Part shown: positions 13,441-25,900 of the stretch, one piece after another | Layout: every line of letters starts with the position of its first letter | Numbering within the stretch: the first letter of the stretch is position 1 | Assembly: GCA_921293015.1 (NCBI GenBank) | Contig: OV121096.1 | Span: 7,993,000-8,056,999 of the forward strand | From: Phorcus lineatus | Lineage: Eukaryota; Mollusca; Gastropoda; Trochida; Trochidae | Length of the DNA: 64,000 nt | Direction: 5' to 3' | The notes under the pieces: generated by a model | Database searches by the model: none | What the model was told of the DNA's origin: nothing | The model's input: the letters and a program-made list of their open reading frames with translations, nothing else | Position numbers and translations under genes: made by a program

Positions 13441-13599
13441 ACTACTACAGAGAACCAGAACTCTTTCGTCCATAATGATCTTTAAAAAACCTCTCAGTTT
13501 ATTTATTAGAATAATCGATTCAATCATCCTTAATAACATCCATATTAATGCGCATTTGATTCGCTGTTTTCATTATGTTTAATAGCACAAGCCGTATGT

Positions 13600-13915
13600 A
13601 TTCCATGGTAATAGGTATTAGAGTCACTGGTTTTGTTATCACATGTTTACAGCATCCATGGTAATAGGTATGAGATTCACTGTTTTGATCATACGTTTAT
13701 AGCATCCATGGTAATGAATATCAGTTTCACAGTTTTGATCATACCTTTATATCATCCATGGTAATGAATAGTGATTCAGTGTTTTGATCATATGTTTATA
13801 ACATCCATATCAATATGCATTATGTTTACCGTTTTAATCATACATTCATCACATCCATTATAATACGTATTAGATTCACTGTTTTGATCATATGTTAATA
13901 GTATCCATGGTAATA
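13600..13915. repeat. about 50-bp minisatellite, 6-7 copies
   Basis: Imperfect units built from CATCCATGGTAATAGGTAT and GATTCACTGTTTTGATCATA. Clearly diverged from each other. Confidence 0.8.
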
Positions 13916-13919
13916 TATA

Positions 13920-15285
13920 TATGGGGTCGACTTTTTAAATCATAGCAGTTTAAATCATATATTCATACAAAACATGCATAAATGGCATTATTTAAAAATA
14001 AATCACTTTCAAAGCAAACATATGTACAGCATTGTAAAAAATGTCTAAATTTTGTTGTTTCCCAACCCCGTTTTATCAAACGCCAAATGGCAATGTAATC
14101 GGATAACAGAGAATTTCACGGTTGAAAACGACTTTTGTAATAACGATTGAATGAGGTTTTCAGGAGGGGTGTACAGGCGTCTCCTGAAAAATGACTGGTA
14201 GGAAGTGAAAAGTAAATGCACCCTGAAACACGGAACTAAAATGAGCTAAAGGTGAGCTAGATATTAGTGGAAAAATCCTAACCTGTTTTTAATCGACAAT
14301 ATCTCCTCAGGCCAGCTGCTAAGTCTTAGAAAAGCGACATGGAAATGCATAAGCTCATGCATAATGCATTTTTAAGTATGGACAGAGTGTCGACTGGCAT
14401 GCGGTTTTATAACGATTGCTAATTTAAATTGCGTCTTTTCATAATTGCAAATTATGCTAAACTTGCATTTGTGGTTGATTCCTAGTCTCTGTATATCACG
14501 CCTAGTTTACAAGGTCCAAATGTTTCAACACCCTTCACATATCACGCCTGGGACTCAGGCTTGTGGAAAAGTGAAATGGAAAGTGTTTTAATTCTATCAT
14601 AATTGTTCATAATACGAAACTGAAATCTTCTGTGTGATCCTTTAATTCAACTCAATCATTAAATTACTCTTTTTATAATTAATAATAAACGAGCTTATAT
14701 TTAATTTTTATTTTACTTGTGTATCAATTGTAGAATGTTTCTAACTTTCATTTAACCATCACTAGTACTACTGCAAAGTCTTAAAAACGACATTAACGAA
14801 GATGAAAAAAACTTAAGGGGAAGACACTTATTCCACGGTGAGTCAGAGGGATATGTAACTTACAGTATCTAAAATATTTTACGATATCGAATATGTCATT
14901 GACGACAAGAGAGGATTAAATTGTGTAGACCGAACGTTTATTCTCAACTCCTGATAGGAGATGTATTACAAATTCTCTGAACGATAATTGACCTTTGTTC
15001 ATACTTGCTCTATTCATAAACACGCACACTTTTGAATCGTTTGCATATTATATATACACAATGCATTAACATTTCAGGAGAAGCGGCACATATTGTTATG
15101 AAAAAATATGACATCTAACTTTTACTTTATTCATAGACATACGAAAAGATTAAAAACTCAAATTTGAAAAAAACTTAAGAATCTCATGCATGTTGGTTAC
15201 GTCTACAATCGGGACACAATCTAATTATTATTGATATAACCTTAAAGGCATCATAATTAAGCTTGAAGTCCAAATCGGGAGTCCT
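13920..15285. other. non-coding stretch
   Basis: AT-rich with no supported gene. A GCATAAGCTCATGCATAATGC cluster near 14,350 and two ATCACGCCT motifs near 14,500 are the only notable short repeats. Confidence 0.45.
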
Positions 15286-15293
15286 GAACTTAA

Positions 15294-15765
15294 AGAGCCA
15301 CTGCGTGATTTTCATAACATATTATTTACCTTTGATACGAACCTAAATGTCATATGTGTTGATATAAAATCAAAACATCTTAACTTTTCATGTCCAAAAT
15401 ACATATATATGACAAATACTGGTTTTCCTTGAAAATCTAAAAACAGCCTTATAAATGCACAGAGGTGTATCACGTCCAATATACATGGATACTATTTATA
15501 TAACCTAACAAACGCTATCAACTCCTAACTGCCCCCCCTGGGCTGTTTTAGATAAGTCTCCAAAATTACGTTACGTTTGACTATTTGACGCGCGCCACTG
15601 TTCGGTTTTCGATCATAATTGCAACGTTCTACCTTCCTATTGTCACTGTAAAAAAACAATAAGCTTTAAAATGTGTCTTTTTGGTAACAGTCGATACTTC
15701 GCGAACAAATGACACCATTGATTAAGTTTGGCATTTATGTCCCCAACAACTCACGGAGTGGCTCT
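15294..15765 (+). mobile_element. TTAA MITE, AGAGCCACTCCGTGA family, copy 1
   Basis: Terminal inverted repeats AGAGCCACTGCGTGA (left) and TCACGGAGTGGCTCT (right), flanked by TTAA at 15290-15293 and 15766-15769. The interior is non-coding. It is the best-preserved of five copies between 15.3 and 29.8 kb. A TTAA duplication points to piggyBac-type mobilisation. Confidence 0.85.
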
Positions 15766-15774
15766 TTAAGTTAT

Positions 15775-16550
15775 ACCCTTCATTGGGAAGGGAAATTGTC
15801 CATGTAAAAACATCACAATCAATATTTTGCTTGTATTTATCACATGACAATACTTGACAATTTTCCCATATAGAAACACCATCGTCCTGATTAAAATTCT
15901 ATCTCCAGGTTGATAGTTTCTAAAATTTCTAATTATCGTTCAGCGATGAATATTTGAGTGAAGTAAAAATATTTCGGAAGAAAGATAACAAGAAAAGTAA
16001 ACACAGATCTATAAGACTTCACAAAACGCTAGAACGCACTTTTCAGTGGTACCCGAAATATTATATGTCCGCTTCAAAGACAAAATAAAGGATGGTGATT
16101 TGAGAAAAAACTTCCGTTTCCAGATTGTTTCTAATAATCACAGTGCGTTGGCATGATTTAGAAAAGGTACAGGAGGGTGTCATCAGGTTGATGACCTATC
16201 ACTGCTATGATGTTGCAATGATGATGACGTCAAAATGCTATGACCTGGAGACCTCTGAAGAAGGAAGAATTTTGGAAGGATGATAAATGAATTTCACCCT
16301 CGTGTCTTCTGATGTCAAATAGGTCAACACTCGTTGATTGAAGTAAAAAAAATGAATTTGTTAATTCAATCAACTCGTCTTGATATATTTTGATATATCA
16401 AAAACCTAGGTGAGATTCCATACATGAACAAAGTTATCATCTTTAACTGTAATTTGGTATTACATCACTGCGGCTTAAGTTATTACAGGGAGAAAGCAAG
16501 AATTACATTAGGGATGACGATTGCAAAGAATGCTACGAGCATCGGTTGGA
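15775..16550. other. non-coding stretch
   Basis: No gene or element ends recognised. Confidence 0.45.
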
Positions 16551-16552
16551 AT

Positions 16553-16616
16553 TATTATTATCATTATCTTCATCAAAATCATCTTCATCATCATTATCAT
16601 CATCTTCATCATCATT

Positions 16617-16665
<49 letters not shown>

Positions 16666-16697
16666 ACAACATTATTATCATTATTATTATTATTATA
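16553..16697. repeat. (ATC)n trinucleotide microsatellite
   Basis: Mixed CAT/CTT/ATT repeats, with an uninterrupted CAT run near 16,620-16,660. His/Ile/Met/Ser repeat frames are artefacts. Confidence 0.93.
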
Positions 16698-17169
16698 TCA
16701 TGCATTCAATGGTGTATCACTTCTAACTGTTTTCCAGAATCGTGGATCAGGTTCGTAGGCTTCTAATATATTAACTATTAACTAATATATATGTAACGAG
16801 CGACTTCTTAATTCCTAATTGTTTAGGTAGAGTCGGTTAGTGTAATGACGAGCCCATCGTGACTTCACGTTAAGATTTCGATTTTAGTGATTTCCGATTG
16901 AAGTAGGGCTAAGATCGTTACTTTATAAGGCACCCAGTTGGTTATTATAGACTTATTGAGACATTTTATTGACACAGCAAGAGCTATTGCTCAATGTTCT
17001 TAACTAGCTTCTTTAACTGAAGTGTACTGAAATGTCATTTGAACGATTATCTTTTTTTAGACGCATACAGTCAATAAATTGTTTGACTTGGGTTGGATTA
17101 TACTCCTGTCACCAAAGGTTAAAATGTCAAACTTATAAAATCATTTTTATGTAGGAATTGTAGTTGTAT

Positions 17170-17411
17170 AGTCTCCTAACTGCCCTCCTGGCTGTTTTAG
17201 ATAAGTCTCCAAAATTACATTTGACTATTTGACACGCGCCAATGCCCAGTTTTTGATCATAATTGCGAAGTTCTACCTTCATATTGTCTCTGTACAAAAC
17301 AAATTAGCTTTAAAATGTGTCTTTTTGGTAACAGTCGATACTTCGCGATAAAATGACACCACTGATTAAGTTTGGCATGTATATGACTCCAACAACTCAC
17401 GGAGTGGCTCT
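17170..17411 (+). mobile_element. AGAGCC MITE, copy 2, left part missing
   Basis: Right half only, from CTCCTAACTGCCCTCCTGGC to TCACGGAGTGGCTCT and then TTAA (17412-17415). The left end and its TTAA are absent. Confidence 0.75.
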
Positions 17412-17415
17412 TTAA

Positions 17416-18225
17416 ACAAAGCCACTTATCTGTATCCTGTACCGTACAAAGAACCAGTGACACAGAAACCTTTAGGACATTCTATAAGACTCTCCTTAAT
17501 GCAAGTCCTCCAAGACAGGTCAGATATTAAACAAAGACACTTACCTTTAATCTGTACTGTACAAGAAACCAGTGACACAGAAATCTTTAAGACATTATAT
17601 AAGACGCTACTCAATGCCAATAGTATGTTGGAAGAAGGAGTTCTAACTTGGACTCAAAAAGCATTTACAAGTCCCGTTTCTAACATTAATACTTTATTAC
17701 CATCAGTTCTTTTGTAACCTACGGATTTCATGTCAGTGGCCTGTGAAATTTCTTTTATGACTACAATGACTCTTTTATAGATACAATACCTAAATCAAGC
17801 TAAACTAAAAACATTTGATCAAGTGCATATGTATGTTAAATATGGATAGCATTAATATGGTTCATTCTACCATTATTTTCTCCGCCGGGCGTGTGTTCAG
17901 GAGTCTCTTGAACTGATTTTTAATAAAGAACATAAGAGAGCTTTTGTTAAGCGCCGCTTTATAACTATAGCAGCTAATAGCGCCGTAAAGGAGACATAAG
18001 AATTGAGGGTTATAGCGTCATACAAGACCTCCTTTTGTTAAGATTATAAAAACAGCCACACTACACGTTCAATGTTAGATCAGTATGACAGGTATAGAAA
18101 ACATCCACACTAGGTGCAATGATTGATCAATATGACACGTATTACTTTTTTCTAAAGTACAAAACCTGTCTTTAGTAACAGCTTTGAAATTGTATAATTA
18201 TGCTTGCCTGATACATATTTGCTTT
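17416..18225. other. non-coding stretch with a local duplication
   Basis: Two diverged copies of a block containing AAAGACACTTACCT / CTGTACTGTACA.. / CAGTGACACAGAAA lie at about 17,410-17,480 and 17,525-17,600. No gene is supported. Confidence 0.45.
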
Positions 18226-18239
18226 GATTATATTTTGCA

Positions 18240-18557
18240 GTGTAGGTGAGGTGAGGTGGAGTTTATCGCCGCTTTCAAGTTTATTTCACTTATATCGCGG
18301 CTGCTAGTATTATTGCAGGGAGAAAGCCCGCAACGCCATTGTGGCTATGCATTGCGGTGAAACCTTCGAGAATCGGCTGGAACTAGCGAACCATGGGTGG
18401 TACTGTGCTGAATCTCAGTGTAGCATTGCACCCAGTCCTCACTGCATGTAGAACCTTTCTCAACTGCAGACGAAGTTGCCGAGCCTCTGGCGGGATTCAA
18501 ACCACGGACCTCTTGATCCGAAGCCGAACGCGCTAACCACTGCGCTATCCCGCCCCC
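18240..18557 (-). mobile_element. full-length tRNA-derived SINE
   Basis: Same family as 12,418 in reverse. Read on the minus strand it begins GGGGGCGGGATAGCGCAGTG, with A box TGGTTAGCGCG and a B box carrying one change (GGTTTGAATCC), and ends in a (CTCAC)n tail. Flanking direct repeats GATTAYATTTTGCA (18226-18239 and 18558-18571) differ at one base. Confidence 0.93.
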
Positions 18558-18867
18558 GATTACATTTTGCATAAAAGGGTACTAACCTATCGTACACAGG
18601 GACACTATTCATCCTACGAGAGGTCGTATATTTTCACAATTAAGAAGTTGGTATGTTGCGTCTTTGTCCTTACATGACACTTTTAAATGCCCTTTATTGT
18701 ATACACTTTACACACGTAGAACTCAAACTACTTTATACATTGTGAGTGTAGCGTAATGTTGCATTAGATTAAAGTTACAGTGGAAAGTAACTCATGTCAT
18801 AGTTTAGATACATGCACTATTGCAAAGTAAAGAAGTTTTTTGAGTGGCCAATGCGTAGAGGGCGTAA

Positions 18868-19325
18868 AGAGCCATTCCGTGATTTTCATGACATATTATT
18901 TACCTTTTATACGAACCTAAATGACATATGCGGTGAAACATCTGATCTTTTTATGTCCAAAAGACATATATATGACAAATACTAGTTTTCCATGAAAATC
19001 TAAAAACAGCCTTATAAATGCACAGATGTGTAGATATCACGTCCAATATACAAGGATACTATTTTTATAACCTAACAAACACTATCAACTCCTAACTGCC
19101 CTCCTGGCTGTTTTAGATAAGTCTCCAAAATTACGTTTGACTATTTGACTCGGGCCACTGTCCGGTTTTCGATCATAATTGCGACGTTCCACTTCATATT
19201 GTCACTGTAAAAAAATAATAAGGGTTGAAATGTGTCTTTTTGGTAACAGTCGATACTTAGCGATCAAATGACACAATTATTAAGTTTGGCATATATATGA
19301 CCCCAACAACTCACGGAGTGGCTCT
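18868..19325 (+). mobile_element. AGAGCC MITE, copy 3
   Basis: Ends AGAGCCATTCCGTGA and TCACGGAGTGGCTCT. The right flank is TTAA (19326-19329) and the left flank GTAA, one base off. About 90% similar by eye to copy 1 in shared blocks. Confidence 0.8.
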
Positions 19326-19788
19326 TTAACACGACTCATACTGCACGAGTAACTCTTGCTGACTACCGTACCTTTGTATCTGCACGAAATGTACGAGCGA
19401 TTATGTTGTTTACATTCATATGTAAACCTGTTTGACGTACCGGTTATACAGGTAAAGCAAAACTGCAGAAATTTGTCTCAGCTTTTCAAAAACATTTTAA
19501 TTTGATATTTCGATTAAAACATGAAACATCACAAATCTATTTCTTAAAGAAATTTCGGAGCAAATCTATACTGTTAAAAAACTTTAGTATTCATGCTTTG
19601 AAATTGAATTAAAAATATAAAAAGAATAATACAACGTTTATCCATGGATATATATGTTCCTCGCCCTGACCTCGGCAATACGAAAATTGTTTCTCCCGCT
19701 GAGTAAAGGTCGTATGACGCTTGGTCGTGTAACACTCTATTTGTCAAGGTCGTGACTAGCAATATCTTCCCTAAGGTCGTTCATCACA

Positions 19789-19951
19789 ATGACTGATTCT
19801 CGTCTCCAGAATGAAAACGGCAACTTTCTACCAGTTCTGGATATTGACGGGAGATTCTACCCCCGGGGGTTTCAGATGGACATTATTAGGTGTATCCCCA
19901 GCGTTGGTCTGAGACGGGACGACCTGTATTTGAGTGGGTATCCAAGGTCAG
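19789..19951 (+). CDS. sulfotransferase exon 1 (1a)
   Basis: The ATG opens 54 codons plus one base, ending in [12 protein letters not shown] at the splice donor AG|GTGAGA. It supplies the N-terminus and the first half of the PAPS 5'-phosphosulfate loop. Joining phase 1 to exon 2 gives PRSG-HHWV without loss. Confidence 0.8.
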
Positions 19952-22900
19952 GTGAGAGTTCATTGCCCTTTGACCTTTGACCTCGGGACGTCATTTGAGC
20001 CAATTATAATTGATTGCAGAAATATATCTCATGATAAGATTATAGCTTAAAATCAAGATGACCATTCAATTTTATACAAAACTGACGTCGTTTACATAAA
20101 TATTGCCATATATGTTGCTACTTTTAAATGCTTTTAAAAAGAAATCTGATAGATAAACGTAGTTTTACAGTCAATACAAATATAGATAAAGAAGTTGGAC
20201 ACTCATAGCTACATTCAAATGATATGTGCACTTGTGTTACCACCTATGTTTGAAGATGTGGCCAATAAGTCATAGAATGCAGCTGTTTAGCAAGAGTTTA
20301 TTTCATTACGTTCCGATTTAGTGCAAATATAGTGTAAAATTGTGTTCACTTAAGATCTACTTACTCAAGTATCATTCGTCCAAAAGTTACGATTTTTTGA
20401 GAAGATGAATATTTTTTTATTCCTATCACATACACTAGATGACACTCGTTGTATAACCGGAACAATTTTGGCAGGGATTTTGGGGACATTGGGATCCAAG
20501 ATGCAAAATCTCAAATTTCATTATTACCTTATAAAATTGTCATTTCAAAATATTTTTAGTTAAAAAAAGGGAAGATTGATATTGTTAAATAAAGTTGGCA
20601 ATAATGACCAAACCTATGTCGAAACAATTTTCAAGTAATATTTGAATGCAAAAATAAGAAAGTCTTACACTTTTGACCCCATGCCACATTTGGGGGAGCC
20701 AACATTTCCCCTGGCAATCCACTTATCTAACCCTTGTGTGTGACTTATAAAATAATCCCTTTCACAAAATGATGTAATAGTTTTGACTGTAAAGTATTTT
20801 CCTAAGAAATGGTGACTAATACATTTAAGAAAAATGCTGAATTTACAAAGGAATTCTTACTCGGCGAAACATATTTTTTTAAAAACAAAGCAGCTTGACA
20901 CCTGTCCAACAGATCACGCGACAAGTGAAGACGTTCCTGTCGATCTCAAACTCCTCAAACTATCTCAATAAATCTTCGGTGACCTTTGTGTTATATAACC
21001 ACGGACACGTGACACGGGAAATACCACGTAACCTGATAGTCACAGTAAGTTCAGGTGAGACGTACCTGGGGGTTACCTAGAGACTCTGATGATAACTAAA
21101 ATGACAGAAAAGAAGCTATATGATAAAAGTGGACACTGTCTGACTCTTCTGAATCTCAATGGTTGTCTTTACCCAAGGACAATGGACATTGACATCTTGT
21201 CTAACATTCCAAACCTTCCTTTACTAGATGGTGATGTTTACTTATGTGGAATATGCCGTTCGGGTAAGTGAAGACGTAGTCTACATTATTGTATGTTAAG
21301 CTTTCAGCTGTGTCGGAGATCCTCGAATAAAGGTCTACATAATTGTATGTTAAGCTTTCAGCTGTGTCGGAGATTCTCGAATAAAGTATAGTAATAGCTT
21401 TATTTCGTGAATTCAAGGCCATCTGGCCCAAAGTACATAGTTGTACATAATGTGCATGCGGATACAGAGATCGTGATTACAGTTCTTCTCCACGGATCTT
21501 GAAAACATTGTAAATATATTTGGCAACTGACATTTGAGTGACATAGTTTTTATCAGTAAGGAGCATTTTAACAGTGGTTAGAGTCTTTAACTTGGATTGA
21601 ATGATAGGTTGACAGTATTGACGTAATTCTATTAAAATTGGGCAGAAAAATATAATATGAACTTCATCTTCAATGACTTTACAGAGTGTGCACTTAGTTT
21701 GTGAATCGTCATTTACCACATCTTTTCTCAATAGCTGGACACCGAACTTATTAAAACCACTTCTTAACATTAGCAATGCTTTTTTGTATTTTGAATGAAA
21801 ACCTCTATTAAGATAGGATTCCATACAGATATCACACTTTATAGATGAATAAAAACATAATGAAGATTTAGTTTCTAATGAAGAGTGCCAATCTTGGGTA
21901 GCACAGTCAATTACTCTTTGGCGAAATATTCTAACAAACAACTTTTCATTGCCTACACCTTGTGCTATCCATACATGTCCAAATCCATATCTGAACAAAA
22001 GATTTTTAACAAGTGTTGCCCAGTTAGAATATTTTCGATATGAAGTATCTCTCAACATTAAATAACTTTGATAGGGATATCTATTCGGATGCATGTTAAG
22101 GATCCTTATCCAATATATCACACAGTTGCTGAAATATTTAACATATAATGGATTCCTCCCACATTCGCCATACGCAATTGCGTTTGGAAAGCTATAACTT
22201 ACATTTAAAACAAATTTGCAGAATTTTCGATGTACAATTTCAATTTGTTCCATGTTTTTAAAACCCCATATTTCACTACCATATAGAAGAATAGGTACAA
22301 TCATGCGGTCAAATATTTCAAAAGCATTCTTTGGACAAATATCATATTTCCTAATTAAAGATTTAATAGGAAGTAGAGCTTTGTTTGCTTGTTGACAAAG
22401 AACTGAACATGCTCGAGACCAAACAAGTTTTGGTGTGAACATAACACCCAGATATTTATATGCATTTACTATTTTTATCTCAACACCATTATAATACCAT
22501 CTTTCATGCCTTGATAAGGGGCCTCCATTTCTAAAGACTATTATATTGGTCTTTTCTAAATTAACTTCCATTCCCCATTTAACGCAATATCGGTGGAGAA
22601 AATCAAGTTGCTTCTGTAGTTTCAATGGGGAGTCATTGACTAGTACTAAATCATCAGCAAATAATAAAGCTAAAATGTTGTACATAGTTTCTGACACAAA
22701 CACACCATTATCAAATTCAAGTTGTAAACCCTCCACTAGTTCTTTTATAAATAAAGAGAACAGAATAGGACTTAAAGTGCAGCCTTGTCGCACACCGACA
22801 GTACAATTGAAATAGTCAGAGAGTTTCTTACCATCATTGATAACAACTGCTGATTTAACATTATGATATAAACTTTCTAGAACTTTATAAAATTGTCCAT

Positions 22901-25900
22901 GGATTCCATTATTAAGCAATACATAAAATAGCTTTTTTCTGTTCACGAAATCAAAGGCCTTCTTAAAATCTACGAAGGCACAGTAAAATCTGCTACCTTT
23001 ACGAGTAGTATATTTCTGAATCAAGGATTGTAAAATAAATATGTTGTCAATTGTTGAATGATTCTTACGAAACCCCCCTTGGTATTCACCAACAATTTCA
23101 AGAGTTTCAACATAATTCGTAAGTCTTTTGTTTAGAATAAATGTAAATAGTTTTCCCATGGTATTCAATAGAGAGATACCTCTATAGTTGTTAGGATCAT
23201 TGCGGCTGCCTTTTTTATATATAGGTATAATAATCGCTTCAGTCCAAGAATGGGGAAACTGACCAGACTTCAGAATTTCTGAGAAGAGAGGAGCTAGGTA
23301 TAGTGAAATGTCCTCTTTAATAGATTTGAAAAATTCAGACGGAATACCGTCATTACCGGGTGATTTGTTGTACTTAAGGTTATCTATGGAACTCATCACT
23401 TCTTCAGTAGTAATATCATGCGACAAGTCATTATTAGTGCAATCTTCACAATTATCAACACTGTGACCATGAATAAAAGCATCAACTTTGGCATCAAAAG
23501 TGTTTTCGTGATCATTATTCGGAGGATTTAATAATGTTTCAAAATATGCTTTCCATTCATCCATTGATATCGAAGTTTCACCTGAAGATTTTGAGGTATA
23601 TTTCTTAACTATTTTCCAAAACGATTTAAAATCATTAGTATTTGAGCTTTCGCTTATTTTTATTCCAATGCTTTTGTTGAATTCTGTTTTCTTTTGGTGA
23701 CAGAGCTTCTTAAAAGTATTTCTCGAATGTTTAAAGTTATCGATATTACCCTTTGATGGATATACTCTTAACATATTTAATAGATTATACTTTCTAGATT
23801 TAGCGTCTTCACATTCAGAATCAAACCATTCTGGTTGAACTGGAATAAACTGTTTATTAGAGACACGCATATTCTTGCCACAATCAGATAATGTTGCTAC
23901 GAGGAAGCTTACTGCAGATTCAGTGTCAGTATGAACTAATTCTAAATAATCATTTAGACCTGTTTGGGTTATTATTGATTTACACCCGTTTACAAATTCA
24001 TCCTGTTTTCCACCATTCCATCTAAACCTAACCCTGTCAGAACATTGTACAGAATCATTCATGCTAGGTGTTTGGTTCATATATTTTTCAGTGCTTAGTG
24101 ATAGTGACATAGGGAGATGGTCAGATTCAATTCTCGAGTCAATATTGAAGTTTGAAATAAGAGAAAAAATACTGGATGAAACACAAAATTAGTCTGGGGT
24201 ACTAAAACCATTTGGCCCAATATAAGTGAAATCGTCAGACGGTCCTGGCCATCTACCATTAACAATATTCAAATCAAATATTTTGCACATATCTAATAGC
24301 TGTTTTCCATAATTATTTACTAGACAGTCTCTATTTCGTCGTGGCGGCGGTATACACGTCGTTGAATGATAGACTGTATCATCCAGGGGGAGATAATCGA
24401 TGCTGTCATCTTCGATGTAGTCAGCTTCTGTTCCGGTCCTGGCGTTCAGATCTCCGCCAAGTAAGACAGCACAGTCTGGATATTCCTCTTTGAGTACACC
24501 CAGTCTGTTACAGAGGACCTCAATGCCATCCTTTCTGTCTGGTGTCTCTGGTTGGACATAAGTAAATAGCAGTATCACGGTTTTATTTAACACTATAGGG
24601 ATATTTGTAATAAAGCAAATACAATCAGTCCATTCCGGGTTGACTCTCAGTAATACATCATTGAGATTATGCTTTATATAAACCGCTAAACCGCCACTAT
24701 AGCGACCAAGGTGCTTTCGTTTGATGCGTATACATTGATGACAATTAAAGTCATTTAATATATTGTCAAAATCAGATTCATTTTTAGCCCATGTTTCAAT
24801 TAGGCAAATCAGGTCAAACTTATGATGAACTGAATAAAATCAAAACAACTTAACTTATTGTATAGCCCATTTACATTCCAGCTAAGTATAGACCAGGTTG
24901 ATGTACAGCACTCGTCTGTGGAGCTCCTCGAGGTATTGTGTGGACGTCCTTCACCCCCACTCACTGGACCAGGGCCGGGTCGTTATTGTCTATAGGGACT
25001 CATACTCGTTTTCACTTGGGTGATGTTCTTCTTAGACTCGTCATAGAGATACTTCACCTTGTCGATGATAAGTCGATCTTCAACCAGGAATGCCGTCTTC
25101 CCTTCTTCTCGAGCAGAGACCATGAACGGGATCAGTAGCTTTCTTTGAGCACGGACACGTGCTGTGAAATCTTGTGAAACTCCCCTCTTTTTATTATCTT
25201 TTAAAATAGTTTTAGCAGCTTGAAGGACAGCTTGTTTTACATCTCTAGAGATGAATTTAGCAATTATTGGTGGCGGTATTGTTTTCAATCTTAACCTGTG
25301 AACTGTATCAAACTTGACGTCTTCACCCTCTTCCAAACCTTCCTTTACTAGATGGTGATGTTTACTTATGTGGAATATGCCGTTCGGGTAAGTGAAGACG
25401 TAGTCTACATTATTGTATGTTAAGCTTTCAGCTGTGTCGGAGATCCTCGAATAAAGGTCTACATAATTGTATGTTAAGCTTTCAGCTGTGTCGGAGATTC
25501 TCGAATAAAGGTCTACATTATTGTATGTTAAGCTTTCAGCTGTGTCGGAGATCCTCGAATAAAGGTCTACATTATTGTATGTTAAGCTTTCAGCTGTGTC
25601 GGAGATCCTCGAATAAAGGTCTACATTATTGTATGTTAAGCTTTCAGCTGTGTCGGAGATCCTCGAATAGAGGTCTACATTATTGAATTTGAAGTTTTCA
25701 GCTGTGTTGGAGATCCTCGAATAAAGGTCTACATCATTGTATGTTAAGCTTTCAGCTGTGTCGGAGATCCTCGAATAAAGGTCTACATTATTGTATGTTA
25801 AGCTTTCAGCTGTGTTGGAGATCCTCGAATAAAGGTCTATATCATTGTATGTTAAGCTTTCAGCTGTGTCGGAGATCCTCGAATAAAGGTCTACATTCTT

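Larger units (their letters stand above)
21387..25330 (-). mobile_element. 5'-truncated LINE with 180-bp target duplications
   Basis: Non-LTR retrotransposon in antisense orientation within sulfotransferase intron 1. Read on the minus strand it holds the C-terminal part of ORF1, a near-complete ORF2 (apurinic endonuclease, reverse transcriptase, cysteine motif) and a short 3' UTR with a GGGCCAGATGGCC hairpin followed by AATAAAG. Both boundaries are exact because the flanking 180 bp are duplicated without a difference. ORF1 is cut at the 5' edge. ORF2 has one frameshift and one nonsense codon, so the copy is not autonomous. Clade not assigned: the RT shows the FADD box, and the ORF1 type suggests L1/CR1-like groups. 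Confidence 0.92.

Noticed and set aside
20895-21080. Possible exon with acceptor CCAACAG and donor CAG|GTGAGA
   Set aside because: Frame reads [20 protein letters not shown], plausible but matching no family I recognise, and it does not fit the sulfotransferase frame or homology.
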